DNA of 64,000 nt from Vibrio palustris (GCF_024346995.1 NZ_AP024887.1:2418001-2482000); one strand, 5' to 3'. Shown: positions 1 through 7,732, counted from the first letter of the stretch. Made by a program: numbers and translations. Notes: generated from the sequence alone by a model not told the origin.

Positions 1-181
1 CGCCTGTCGGACCAATCATCAAAATGTTTTTTGGGCTCACTTCTGAACGCAAGCTTTCATCAAGCTGCATGCGGCGCCAGCGGTTGCGTAGTGCTAAAGC
101 CACAGAACGTTTTGCTGTGTCTTGGCCAATAATATGACGGTTTAGTTCGTCAACAATTTCACGAGGTGTCATTTCAGACAT
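1..181 (-). CDS. hslU: HslU ATPase of the HslVU protease, N-terminal part (cut by window edge)
   Basis: Only the first 60 or so codons are present; the gene runs off the left edge. The visible protein begins [17 protein letters not shown] and reaches the start of a Walker A loop (MIGPTG) at the edge, which is the N-terminus expected of the AAA+ unfoldase HslU (ClpY). HslU unfolds substrates and feeds them to the HslV peptidase in the cytoplasm. It lies 44 bp downstream of hslV on the same strand, the usual hslVU operon. The ATG at 181 is followed directly by conserved HslU residues. The rest of the ATPase, the I domain and the C-terminal tail cannot be assessed. Confidence 0.95.
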   Translation of the reverse strand, partial: MSEMTPREIVDELNRHIIGQDTAKRSVALALRNRWRRMQLDESLRSEVSPKNILMIGPTG

Positions 182-225
182 ATACATAATCCTTTTATTC
201 AGTGACAAATCACTATCTTGATTGA

Positions 226-789
226 TTACCCGTTCGGTAACGCCGCCACAGGTTGACCATCTTCGGTATATTCGAGTTCTTCGATCGTATGATTATGGTT
301 AGTGAAGACACAAATATCACCGGCAATATTTAATGATTTCTCACAGATAGTGCGTGCATCTAATTCGGTGTTTTCCAACAAGGCAATTGCCGCAGACTGA
401 GCAAAGTTACCGCCAGATCCAATCGCAATCAAATCGTTCTCTGGCTGCAGTACATCACCATTACCTGTAATAATAAGTGATGCCGTTTCATCAGCCACAG
501 CCAAAATCGCTTCTAGACGTCGCAGCGCGCGATCACTACGCCATTCTTTCGCCATTTCTACTGCCGCTTTCGTCAAGTGACCTTGATGCATCTGCAGTTT
601 GCTTTCAAACCGCTCAAACAGAGTAAACGCATCTGCTGTACCACCAGCAAAACCAGCCAGTACTTTGTTATTGTATAGACGACGAATTTTCTTCGCGTTG
701 CCCTTCATCACGGTATTACCCAGTGATACTTGTCCGTCACCAGCGATGACAACTTTATTATTACGGCGTACAGAAACGATGGTAGTCAC
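226..789 (-). CDS. hslV: HslV, threonine peptidase subunit of the HslVU protease
   Basis: 187-residue N-terminal-nucleophile hydrolase related to proteasome beta subunits. The protein starts MTTIVSVRR; removal of Met1 would expose Thr2 as the catalytic nucleophile, as known for HslV. The conserved GDGQVS and [15 protein letters not shown] segments are present. HslV forms a double hexameric ring capped by HslU and degrades misfolded or regulatory proteins. The protein is about ten residues longer than the E. coli form because of an acidic C-terminal extension. A sigma-32-like promoter lies just upstream (831-861) and a terminator separates it from ftsN, so hslVU appears to be its own heat-shock transcription unit. 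Confidence 0.97.
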   Translation of the reverse strand: MTTIVSVRRNNKVVIAGDGQVSLGNTVMKGNAKKIRRLYNNKVLAGFAGGTADAFTLFERFESKLQMHQGHLTKAAVEMAKEWRSDRALRRLEAILAVADETASLIITGNGDVLQPENDLIAIGSGGNFAQSAAIALLENTELDARTICEKSLNIAGDICVFTNHNHTIEELEYTEDGQPVAALPNG

Positions 790-830
790 GTCAGAGCCTC
801 TTATCTTTTTTCACTATGGAGTTAGAACCT

Positions 831-861
831 ATATAGGGTTCATGATGCAAGAATTCAAGGG
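831..861 (-). promoter_or_regulatory. Sigma-32-like heat-shock promoter of hslVU
   Basis: On the minus strand a CCCCTTGAA element (-35, CTTGAA at 859-854) is followed after 15 bp by CCCTATAT (838-831). This matches the heat-shock consensus CTTGAAA / CCCCATNT at 6/6 and 6 or 7 of 8 positions. It lies about 40 bp upstream of the hslV start and downstream of the ftsN terminator, the expected place for the heat-shock start of this operon. Confidence 0.75.
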
Positions 862-864
862 GAG

Positions 865-904
865 AAAAAACAATGCCACGTCAAGAGTCTATGACGTGGC
901 ATTG
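865..904 (-). terminator. Intrinsic terminator of ftsN
   Basis: Perfect 13-bp inverted repeat CAATGCCACGTCA (871-883) / 892-904 with an 8-nt loop. On the minus strand it is followed by a six-T run (870-865). It lies immediately after the ftsN stop codon and before the hslV promoter, so it separates the two transcription units. Confidence 0.85.
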
Positions 905-909
905 TTAGA

Positions 910-1467
910 TTACTGTTGGTTATCTTTGAGGATAATGCAGGGTTCGATTTTAGCGCGTTGCAGCTTGTGACGATCACTCTCTGCTTCACGTTTAAATTTA
1001 TAAGGCCCAAGTACGATTCTAAACCAGCTACTGCCTTCACGTTTACGAATCAGGCTGCTCAAGCCTTGAAAGGCAATTTTTGCTTTGCGCTGCTGAGCTT
1101 GCTGCATAGTTTTAAATGCGCCACATTGCATCACATAAGGAATCTTAGACACTTTAAGCTCTTTCGGCACCACTTCAATCTCTCGACTTGGAAGAGAGTC
1201 CACGTAGTGCCACTTCTCCGTCGGCGGAGGAGGTAAAGTGCTTTCTTTATCTTTAACGACTTTTTGCGTTACAGGTTTAGGTACTGAAGTCTGCTTAGGT
1301 GGCGCTTTAGGCTCAGGATCTGAATTTAACACAGATAAACCATACCCAAAGGCACACACCGCTATCACAGCAATTAAACCACTGCGCCACGGCTTACGCT
1401 TTGGCGCCGTTTTTTTGGTCGGCTTACTTTGACTACGACCACGTCTTACATAATCTTTATTAGCCAC
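910..1467 (-). CDS. ftsN: Cell division protein FtsN
   Basis: 185-residue bitopic inner-membrane protein. A basic cytoplasmic N-terminus (MANKDYVRRGRSQSK), one transmembrane helix near residues 29-46, a proline-rich periplasmic linker and a C-terminal SPOR domain (about 105-183) are visible. FtsN activates septal peptidoglycan synthesis, and SPOR domains bind denuded glycan strands at the septum. The start MANKDYV matches the conserved FtsN beginning. The protein is much shorter than the E. coli protein (about 319 aa), mainly in the linker. It follows cytR on the same strand, the conserved cytR-ftsN-hslVU order, but with about 130 bp of spacer containing a hairpin and a tandem repeat. Confidence 0.92.
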   Translation of the reverse strand: MANKDYVRRGRSQSKPTKKTAPKRKPWRSGLIAVIAVCAFGYGLSVLNSDPEPKAPPKQTSVPKPVTQKVVKDKESTLPPPPTEKWHYVDSLPSREIEVVPKELKVSKIPYVMQCGAFKTMQQAQQRKAKIAFQGLSSLIRKREGSSWFRIVLGPYKFKREAESDRHKLQRAKIEPCIILKDNQQ

Positions 1468-1509
1468 AGGAATTCTAGAGTTAACAATTTATGTCACATG
1501 GTAATGCAG

Positions 1510-1554
1510 TTTTCTGGGATAGAACAGTATTGAAATACAAACTGTCCCAGAAAA
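1510..1554. other. Nested stem-loop between cytR and ftsN
   Basis: TTTTCTGGGATAG (1510-1522) pairs with CTGTCCCAGAAAA (1542-1554) over 13 positions; the only imperfect pair is a U-G wobble in plus-strand RNA and a C-A mismatch in minus-strand RNA. A small inner hairpin GTAT-TGAA-ATAC sits in the loop. No T-run follows it on the minus strand, so it is not a textbook terminator. It could be a terminator without U-tract, an RNA-stability structure, or an operator. Confidence 0.6.
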
Positions 1555-1558
1555 CATC

Positions 1559-1584
1559 ATTAAACGACGAAATTAAACGACGAA
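1559..1584. repeat. Perfect 13-bp tandem duplication
   Basis: ATTAAACGACGAA occurs twice head to tail (1559-1571 and 1572-1584), between the cytR stop codon and the hairpin. Probably a replication-slippage duplication; no function is evident. Confidence 0.9.
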
Positions 1585-1597
1585 AGCGCAATCGGCG

Positions 1598-2608
1598 TCA
1601 CTGTACTGAACGCGGCGGTGCCGTGCTTTCTCGCACGACTAAAGAAGCGTCCAGTAAACGTGAACCTGCTTGAACATCGTGGCCACGTAATACATCTAGC
1701 ATCATCAGCATGGCTTGGCGCCCAATTTCATAGCGCGGCTGAGAAATTGTCGTTAATGGTGGATCGCAATATTGTGCGAACTGAATATCGTCAAAGCCAA
1801 CCACCGATAAATCTTGTGGTACGCGCAAGCCAAGGCGTTTCGCTTTTTGAATTGCGCCAATCGCCATGGTGTCGTTATGACAAAAAATAGCCGTGGGGGC
1901 TTGGGGCAGCGCCAATAATTGCGTCACAATGTGCGCGCCAGCTTCAAACGAAAAATCACCTGACATACAATAATCTTCATTCATGGTTAATCCTGCGCGG
2001 CGTAATGCCTGCTGGTAACCTTGATGACGGAACGAGCATAGCGCCGCACTTTTGGGCCCTGCAATTTCAGCAATGCGCTTATGTCCCATCTGAGTCAAAT
2101 AGTTCACAGCCTCAAACGCAGACGTTAAGTTATCAATATGAACGGTTGGCAATTCAAGTTCGGGGGCAAACTCACACGCCATGACCATCGGCGGTAAATT
2201 TTTCTGCTCAGGTTTACTCACATCAAACGGCAGATCAGTACCAAGCAGTAACATGCCGTCCGCTTGTTTGGTAAAGACTAAATTGACGAATGAATGCTCT
2301 CGTTTCTTTTGCTGACCACTGTCGCCAAGTAACACAAGGTAACCATGCTCCATCGCGGCATCTTCAATACCACGAATAATTTCAGAGAAGTATGGATCGC
2401 AAATGTCAGGTACGATCGTCACGATCGTTTTTGATTCATTTCGGCGTAAGTTTCTCGCTAAAGAATTTGGAGAATAACCCGCTTCTAAAACCGCTTCTTC
2501 CACACGTTTACGCGTCGAAGAAGACACTTTTTCCGGGTTCATCAACGCACGAGAAACGGTGGCAGTTGATACGCCGGCAAGCTGGGCAACATCCTTCATT
2601 GTCGCCAT
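1598..2608 (-). CDS. cytR: LacI-family transcriptional repressor CytR
   Basis: 336-residue LacI/GalR regulator. Residues 1-25 form the helix-turn-helix (MKDVAQLAGVSTATVSRALM), followed by a hinge helix near 50-60 (SPNSLARNLRRNESK) and a periplasmic-binding-protein-like effector domain from about 62. In enterobacteria and vibrios CytR represses nucleoside uptake and catabolism genes together with CRP and is induced by cytidine; in Vibrio cholerae it also influences competence and biofilm (known from the literature, not from this sequence). The position upstream of ftsN and next to priA is the conserved cytR location. The ATG at 2608 precedes the conserved MATMKDVAQLAGVS. A CRP-like site lies about 240 bp upstream. 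Confidence 0.93.
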   Translation of the reverse strand: MATMKDVAQLAGVSTATVSRALMNPEKVSSSTRKRVEEAVLEAGYSPNSLARNLRRNESKTIVTIVPDICDPYFSEIIRGIEDAAMEHGYLVLLGDSGQQKKREHSFVNLVFTKQADGMLLLGTDLPFDVSKPEQKNLPPMVMACEFAPELELPTVHIDNLTSAFEAVNYLTQMGHKRIAEIAGPKSAALCSFRHQGYQQALRRAGLTMNEDYCMSGDFSFEAGAHIVTQLLALPQAPTAIFCHNDTMAIGAIQKAKRLGLRVPQDLSVVGFDDIQFAQYCDPPLTTISQPRYEIGRQAMLMMLDVLRGHDVQAGSRLLDASLVVRESTAPPRSVQ

Positions 2609-2910
2609 ACAAAAAACCCTCTTCTTAAAATCTGGATAGTGAATTCACTCTTTTTCATTGTTTATCATCCAATAAGACTTTCAGTAGAGGCCAGCCACAG
2701 AGTTCTTTTATTACACACTCTTAAACTATCCGTTAATAATTATGGATGAAATCATGGCGCGGATTCGCGCTTCACGATGAGTACTACTCAGTCTATGCAT
2801 TTCACTTTGACTGCATAAGGCTCAACATAACAAATTATACATGACTAGAGTGATATTAATCACACTTTCTTACATTACATTTTATAAGCCTAGCAAAGAT
2901 TTATAATTTT
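2609..2910. other. cytR-priA intergenic region
   Basis: 302 bp without a plausible gene. It holds the cytR upstream region, a small GC-rich hairpin GCGCG-GATT-CGCGC (2757-2770) and the CRP-like palindrome at 2849-2864. I see no clear terminator for priA, so some readthrough from priA into cytR is possible. Confidence 0.6.
2849..2864 (-). promoter_or_regulatory. CRP-like binding site upstream of cytR
   Basis: On the minus strand TGTGATTAATATCACT matches the CRP consensus TGTGA-N6-TCACA at 9 of 10 core positions. It lies about 240 bp upstream of the cytR start and 46 bp beyond the priA stop. CRP control of cytR is known in E. coli; its use here is inferred. Confidence 0.6.
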
Positions 2911-5115
2911 TCATGAAAGATCTTGTGGCTCAATATCTAAGGTCCATCTCACTTTCTTAGCTAAGGGTAATAAGTTAATCGCTGGCTTGGCGCTGCGCAG
3001 CAAAATTTGCATTAATGTACGAGACTCAGCCTGAATCAAAAGTTGCCAGCGAAACTTCCCCGCGCGTTTAGCTAAGGGAGCTGGCGTAGGCCCCAATACC
3101 ATACACGTATCATTAAATTGAGGATGGCTTTCAAAGGTATGTCTCATCTGTCGCAGAAAGTCTTCCACTTGCTGAGAGTCGTTCGCTTCAGCTCGTACTA
3201 ACGTTAGATAGCTGTATGGTGGCAAGGCCGCCATTTTACGTTCTTGCAGCGCCGTTTGGGCAAACTCGTTATAGCCTTTATTGAGCAATGCTTGTAATAA
3301 AGCATGTTCTGGATGATGAGTTTGCAAGAACACTTCTCCCGGCTTACTCGAACGTCCAGCCCTTCCTGAAACTTGAATAAAAAGCTGAGCAAAGCGCTCA
3401 GCGGCGCGAAAATCACTGCTATATAATGAACCATCAACATCTAATAGCCCCACCATAGTCACATCAGGAAAATGATGACCTTTAGCGAGCATTTGGGTAC
3501 CGATAAGAATTTGGTATTCCCCATTGCGAATTGCTTGAAGAGCCGTTTCTAAGCTGCCTTTACGGCGCGTACTGTCTCTATCAATACGAATCGATTTGTA
3601 CTCGGGGAATAACTCACTTAACTGGGTCTCTAACTGCTCGGTTCCCACCCCGACGGTCACTAAGTGAGTCGATCCGCACGAGCCGCACTGATGTAATACC
3701 GGATGTTGAGATCCACAATGGTGACAACGCATTTCTCGGCTATTTTGATGATAGGTATAGTATGCATCGCACCGTTTACAATCAGCAATCCAGCCGCATT
3801 CATGACACATTAAAGCCGGTGAAAAACCTCGCCGATTTAAAAACAATAATACTTGATTACCGGCCTGTAAGTGACGACGCATTTGGGCGATCAACGGCGC
3901 GGATAAACCACTTTCAAGGAACAGACCTTTCACATCGAGTACATGATTCGTTGTCGGTACTGATAGCCCCGCACGCTGCGTAAGGTGCAGGTGATGATAT
4001 TTTCCTGTTAGGGCATTATGTAATGTTTCTAAGGCCGGCGTTGCGGTGCCTAATACAATAGGAATGTTTTCTTTCGCCGCGCGCATTACGGCGACATCAC
4101 GAGCATGATAACGTAAGCTATCTTGCTGTTTATAAGAAGAGTCATGCTCCTCATCAACAATAATAATCCCGAGGTCTGCAAATGGGGCAAGCAAGGCTGA
4201 ACGGGTACCTATAATAATACCCGCCGCTTTATCCCGGGCACTCAACCATGCATTAAGCCGCTCAGTATCGTTAAGCCCTGAGTGGATGACCTCAATCGGA
4301 ACATTAAAACGGCGTTTAAATCGATTAATCGTTTGTGGTGTTAAACCAATTTCAGGCACTAAGACTAAAGCTTGCTTACCTTGCTCCAAAATAGGCTTAA
4401 TCATATTCAAGTAAACTTCTGTTTTTCCTGAACCGGTCACCCCTTGTAGTAAATAGCAAGCAAAGGTCGGCTCACTATTGACCGCAGCAATGGCAATCGC
4501 TTGCTCTCCACTTAGCTTAGGCTTATCAACATCAGCTTCTATCTGTTTTGGCCAAGGCTTAACCGAAGGCTGGCGTTCATGCATTTCTACCCAGCCCTTT
4601 TTTTCTAACGCTTTCAACGTCGTGGATGCAATATCTTCATCTAACAACATAGAGTGAGAAACGGGCCCACTTTCTAAGCGATACATCGCACGGTTTTGCT
4701 GCACCGCGCGCGCAGAGAGCCCCACCATAAATTGGTTACGCCCTTCTTCGGTTAAAGACCATTCTCGATAAGGACTAAAGCTCGCCGCTTTTCCTTGCCG
4801 AATAGCGGTTGGCATCGCATTCGCCAACGTATCTCCCAATGGGTGATGATAAAACTGACTGCACCAAAACAACAGTTGATATAGCGACTCAGGCCACACT
4901 GGCTGGCTATCTAATACCGCATAAATAGGTTTAAGCTGATCTTTAGGAAAATCCGACTCACTCACTAGTGCCGTCACGATCCCCACTAAAGTTTGCCGAC
5001 CAAAAGGTACAGAGACACGCCCACCTATAATCGGAAAAAGGTGGCTAGGAATGACATAGTCAAACTGCTTATCTAAAGGTACTGGTAACGCCACGCGGGC
5101 AATTGATGGGAGCAT
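2911..5115 (-). CDS. priA: Primosomal helicase PriA
   Basis: 734-residue superfamily-2 DNA helicase that recognises stalled forks and D-loops and reloads DnaB during replication restart. Visible in order: an N-terminal 3'-end-binding domain (MLPSIARVALPVPLDKQFDY), Walker A (GVTGSGKTEVY), the DEEH Walker B box, then the PriA zinc region with eight cysteines arranged as CHEC, CKRC, CHHC and CGSC, and C-terminal helicase motifs (QVSGRAGR). The length matches the family (about 732 aa). It is divergent from rpmE across a 303-bp region, the conserved priA/rpmE arrangement. A perfect 19-bp palindrome lies 28 bp upstream of the start. Confidence 0.97.
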   Translation of the reverse strand: MLPSIARVALPVPLDKQFDYVIPSHLFPIIGGRVSVPFGRQTLVGIVTALVSESDFPKDQLKPIYAVLDSQPVWPESLYQLLFWCSQFYHHPLGDTLANAMPTAIRQGKAASFSPYREWSLTEEGRNQFMVGLSARAVQQNRAMYRLESGPVSHSMLLDEDIASTTLKALEKKGWVEMHERQPSVKPWPKQIEADVDKPKLSGEQAIAIAAVNSEPTFACYLLQGVTGSGKTEVYLNMIKPILEQGKQALVLVPEIGLTPQTINRFKRRFNVPIEVIHSGLNDTERLNAWLSARDKAAGIIIGTRSALLAPFADLGIIIVDEEHDSSYKQQDSLRYHARDVAVMRAAKENIPIVLGTATPALETLHNALTGKYHHLHLTQRAGLSVPTTNHVLDVKGLFLESGLSAPLIAQMRRHLQAGNQVLLFLNRRGFSPALMCHECGWIADCKRCDAYYTYHQNSREMRCHHCGSQHPVLHQCGSCGSTHLVTVGVGTEQLETQLSELFPEYKSIRIDRDSTRRKGSLETALQAIRNGEYQILIGTQMLAKGHHFPDVTMVGLLDVDGSLYSSDFRAAERFAQLFIQVSGRAGRSSKPGEVFLQTHHPEHALLQALLNKGYNEFAQTALQERKMAALPPYSYLTLVRAEANDSQQVEDFLRQMRHTFESHPQFNDTCMVLGPTPAPLAKRAGKFRWQLLIQAESRTLMQILLRSAKPAINLLPLAKKVRWTLDIEPQDLS

Positions 5116-5142
5116 AAATACTATCGTTAGGGGAACTAAGAG

Positions 5143-5161
5143 CCAGTAAACAGTTTACTGG
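5143..5161. promoter_or_regulatory. Perfect 19-bp palindrome in the priA upstream region
   Basis: CCAGTAAAC-A-GTTTACTGG: nine base pairs around a single central A. It lies 28-46 bp upstream of the priA start. Size and symmetry fit a dimeric repressor operator; a 5'-UTR hairpin is sterically less likely with a 1-nt centre but could form with a larger loop. The binding protein is unknown. Confidence 0.5.
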
Positions 5162-5367
5162 ATGGCGGATATAAATTCGAATCAATATCAGGCGACTGGT
5201 TATATTCAGCTATCTATACAGACTATACCGTAGATACCCATTAGAATTCGACCAAAATAACAACAAACCAGTTGATCGTAAGACGGGGATTCTTTATCAT
5301 AGCGCGCCTTAACGTTCTGGCCTTTAATATAAGAGCCTAAACGTTTTTTACCATTAACTTACGTGTG

Positions 5368-5418
5368 GTGTCCAACTTAGATTTGGATAGCGACACGGCC
5401 TAATATTGAGGTTATCCC
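5368..5418 (+). ncRNA. Probable ribosomal protein L31 leader of rpmE
   Basis: The rpmE 5' region contains a stem-loop in which GTGTCCAA (5368-5375) faces TTGG (5383-5386) and GACAC (5392-5396), ending about 20 nt before the AUG. Gamma-proteobacterial rpmE genes are known to carry structured leaders that bind L31 for autoregulation. Assignment rests on position and on this hairpin, not on a covariance-model hit. Confidence 0.4.
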
Positions 5419-5634
5419 ATGAAGACTGGTATCCACCCAGAATACACAGACGTGAACGCAAGCTGTTCTTGTGGCAACACTTTCACGTTTAAATCAACAC
5501 TAAGCAAAGATACTCTACACCTAGACGTGTGTGACAAATGTCACCCATTCTACACAGGTAAGCAACGTATCGTTGATACCGGTGGTCGTGTTGATCGCTT
5601 CAACAAGCGTTTCGGTAGCCTTACAAGCAAATAA
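5419..5634 (+). CDS. rpmE: 50S ribosomal protein L31, zinc-binding form
   Basis: 71-residue L31. Cys16 and Cys18 (CSC) together with Cys38 and Cys41 (CDKC) form the zinc-ribbon set, so this is the C+ form rather than the zinc-free YkgM type. L31 bridges the two ribosomal subunits. The length and the opening MKTGIHPEY match the family. It is divergent from priA and has its own terminator at 5662-5687, so it is probably monocistronic. Its long upstream region probably contains an autoregulatory leader. Confidence 0.97.
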   Translation: MKTGIHPEYTDVNASCSCGNTFTFKSTLSKDTLHLDVCDKCHPFYTGKQRIVDTGGRVDRFNKRFGSLTSK

Positions 5635-5661
5635 GCATGTTTGCTTTGTAAATACTGAAGT

Positions 5662-5687
5662 AAAAGGGCGCTGTATAGCGTCCTTTT
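5662..5687 (+). terminator. Intrinsic terminator of rpmE
   Basis: AAAAGGGCGCT (5662-5672) pairs with AGCGTCCTTTT (5677-5687) around a GTAT loop, with one G-U pair, ending in a T-run. It lies 28 bp after the rpmE stop. Confidence 0.75.
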
Positions 5688-5919
5688 CGATCCTATCCTG
5701 TTCTGCAAACTGTATTCACCGTCCAAATCTCCCTGTTTTCGTACCATTGTAAACCTCATAAATAAAGCAAACCTTTGCCTTACTCTCCGCTGGTCTTATC
5801 AGTAATTAACGCCATTAAAACTTCGCCATATTGCCTGTCGTCAACTAGGCACTGATAACATCCTGTTTTAGAATAATGCGCTTTCTACACCCCCTAAAAA
5901 AAACAATAGAGATCATCCA

Positions 5920-7188
5920 ATGTCCGATAACCAAGCAAACCTTAAAGAAGCTTTTCGCCAAGAAGCGCTCAAATATCACGCTTACCCGACTCCAGGTAAA
6001 ATTGCAGTCGCCCTCACTAAACCTGCAGATTCGGCGCATGACTTAGCGCTTGCTTATAGCCCAGGCGTTGCTGAACCTGTCCGTGAAATCGCACAAAATC
6101 CTGACAACATTTATAAGTATACTGGTAAAGGCAATACCGTTGCTGTCATTTCAAACGGTACGGCAATACTCGGTTTGGGTAACTTGGGACCACAAGCATC
6201 AAAACCTGTTATGGAAGGTAAAGCGCTGCTGTTCAAACGTTTTGCTGGTTTAGACTCTATCGACATTGAAGTAAAACACCGCACTACAGAAGAGTTCATT
6301 AATACTGTTGCCAGCATCGCTGATACGTTTGGTGGCATTAATCTTGAAGATATTAAAGCACCGGATTGTTTTGAAATTGAACGTCAATTGATTGAACGTT
6401 GTGACGTTCCAGTTTTCCATGATGACCAGCACGGAACAGCCATTGTCACTGCGGCAGGCATGTTGAACGCGATTGAACTGCAAGGTAAACAACTCGAAGA
6501 CTGCACGATTGTCTGCTTAGGTGCTGGCGCGGCCGCGATTGCCTGTATGGAATTATTAATTCAATGCGGCGCAATGCGCGAAAAAATCTACATGCTCGAT
6601 CGCAAAGGCGTCATCCATACTCGCCGTGACGACATCAACGAATACAAGCAGCGTTTTGCCAATAACACAGACAAACGTACTCTCGATGATGTGATTGCCG
6701 GCGCTGACCTGTTTTTAGGCGTATCGGGGCCAGATCTACTAACGAGCGAGCAACTTGCGTTGATGGCAGATAAACCTGTGGTGTTCGCTTGCTCGAACCC
6801 AGATCCAGAAATCAACCCTGAAGTGGCGCATAACACGCGTAACGATCTCATTATGGGAACGGGTCGTAGTGACTACCCTAACCAAGTGAATAATGTGTTG
6901 TGCTTCCCATTCATCTTCCGCGGGGCGCTGGATGTACGCGCGAGCGAAATCAACATTGAAATGAAATTGGCAGCCGTTGATGCTATCCGTCAACTAGCCA
7001 AAGAAACCGTACCGAGTGATGTATTGAAAGCGGCTGGGATTGATAACTTATCATTCGGTCCAGCTTACATTATTCCAAAACCAATGGACGCACGCTTACT
7101 GCCACGCGTTGCTCGTGCTGTTGCTGAAGCGGCCGTGGAATCGGGCGTCGCTCGCATTGATTTACCTGAAGGCTACATGGCCGACTAA
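5920..7188 (+). CDS. NAD(P)-dependent malic enzyme, short form without phosphotransacetylase domain
   Basis: 422-residue malate oxidoreductase that decarboxylates malate to pyruvate. An N-terminal malic domain (LAYSPGVAEPV; the FHDDQHGTA metal/substrate segment) is followed by an NAD(P)-binding Rossmann fold (VCLGAGAAAIACMELL) and the SNPDPEI loop. It resembles the malic half of MaeB but stops at about 420 aa and lacks the phosphotransacetylase domain of E. coli MaeB. Pyridine-nucleotide preference cannot be decided by eye. It is single-gene, preceded by 285 bp that hold the rpmE terminator, and ends in a terminator shared with metJ. Confidence 0.93.
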   Translation: MSDNQANLKEAFRQEALKYHAYPTPGKIAVALTKPADSAHDLALAYSPGVAEPVREIAQNPDNIYKYTGKGNTVAVISNGTAILGLGNLGPQASKPVMEGKALLFKRFAGLDSIDIEVKHRTTEEFINTVASIADTFGGINLEDIKAPDCFEIERQLIERCDVPVFHDDQHGTAIVTAAGMLNAIELQGKQLEDCTIVCLGAGAAAIACMELLIQCGAMREKIYMLDRKGVIHTRRDDINEYKQRFANNTDKRTLDDVIAGADLFLGVSGPDLLTSEQLALMADKPVVFACSNPDPEINPEVAHNTRNDLIMGTGRSDYPNQVNNVLCFPFIFRGALDVRASEINIEMKLAAVDAIRQLAKETVPSDVLKAAGIDNLSFGPAYIIPKPMDARLLPRVARAVAEAAVESGVARIDLPEGYMAD

Positions 7189-7224
7189 TGTATCTATATG
7201 TGTAAAACATCCTGTCAATAAAAC

Positions 7225-7252
7225 AAAAAGCCCAGCAATGCTGGGCTTTTTT
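7225..7252. terminator. Bidirectional terminator between malic enzyme and metJ
   Basis: AAAAAGCCCAGCA / TGCTGGGCTTTTTT is a perfect stem with A and T runs on either side, so it can end transcription from both convergent genes. Confidence 0.9.
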
Positions 7253-7286
7253 GTCTAACCAATCTTCCTACACGGCTCACGCGGAC

Positions 7287-7604
7287 TTAGTCGTCAAACG
7301 ACTCAAATTCAATCCCCATACGCGTCATCATTTCTTTTGCTTCAACGGGGATATCATCCGGCCCATCCTTGCGCAAGTCTTCATCGGTCGGCAATGGTTG
7401 ACCCGTGTAAGCATGTAAAAACGCTTCACACAATAGTTCACTGTTAGTGGCATGTCGTAAATTATTAATCTGGCGACGAGTACGCTCATCCGTCAGCACT
7501 TTTAGTACCTTAAGTGGAATGGATACGGTGATTTTTTTCACCTGTTCACTTTTTTTACCATGTTCCGCATAAGGGCTTATATAGTCGCCGCTCCAATCTG
7601 CCAT
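7287..7604 (-). CDS. metJ: Methionine repressor MetJ
   Basis: 105-residue ribbon-helix-helix repressor. The DNA-contacting beta strand ([15 protein letters not shown]) and the [23 protein letters not shown] segment are nearly identical to E. coli MetJ, and the length is the same as in E. coli. MetJ dimers use S-adenosylmethionine as corepressor and bind tandem 8-bp met boxes. It is divergent from metB with four recognisable met boxes in the gap, so it most likely represses metBL and possibly itself. The ATG at 7604 gives the conserved [16 protein letters not shown] start. Confidence 0.98.
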   Translation of the reverse strand: MADWSGDYISPYAEHGKKSEQVKKITVSIPLKVLKVLTDERTRRQINNLRHATNSELLCEAFLHAYTGQPLPTDEDLRKDGPDDIPVEAKEMMTRMGIEFESFDD

Positions 7605-7680
7605 TGCGCACCTTCGTTCAGTCGTTCAGAAAATAAATAATCAGTAATGTAATTTTAACGGTATTTACTGCTATAAGCAA

Positions 7681-7712
7681 AGACATATAGATGGCTAGAT
7701 GTGTTGACGTCC
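7681..7712. promoter_or_regulatory. Four tandem met boxes (MetJ operator)
   Basis: Contiguous 8-mers AGACATAT, AGATGGCT, AGATGTGT and TGACGTCC fit the AGACGTCT consensus at 5, 5, 4 and 6 of 8 positions in perfect 8-bp register. The fourth box overlaps the metB -35. MetJ is known to bind cooperatively to two or more such boxes. Confidence 0.85.
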
Positions 7713-7732
7713 ACAAAAACACACAGTAAAGT
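7704..7732 (+). promoter_or_regulatory. Sigma-70 promoter of metBL
   Basis: TTGACG (7704-7709) and TAAAGT (7727-7732) are separated by 17 bp, 71 bp upstream of metB. The -35 lies inside met box 4, so MetJ binding would occlude RNA polymerase. Confidence 0.7.

Larger units (their letters stand above)
5116..5418. other. priA-rpmE divergent intergenic region
   Basis: 303 bp carrying the regulatory signals of both genes: the palindrome at 5143-5161 on the priA side and the probable L31 leader at 5368-5418 on the rpmE side. No additional gene is supported in between. Confidence 0.6.

Noticed and set aside
599..970. Plus-strand reading frame antisense to hslV and ftsN
   Set aside because: It lies opposite well-supported genes, has no ribosome-binding site and crosses a promoter and a terminator.
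3531..3983. 150-codon plus-strand frame inside priA
   Set aside because: Antisense shadow of the conserved helicase gene; the product has no recognisable features.
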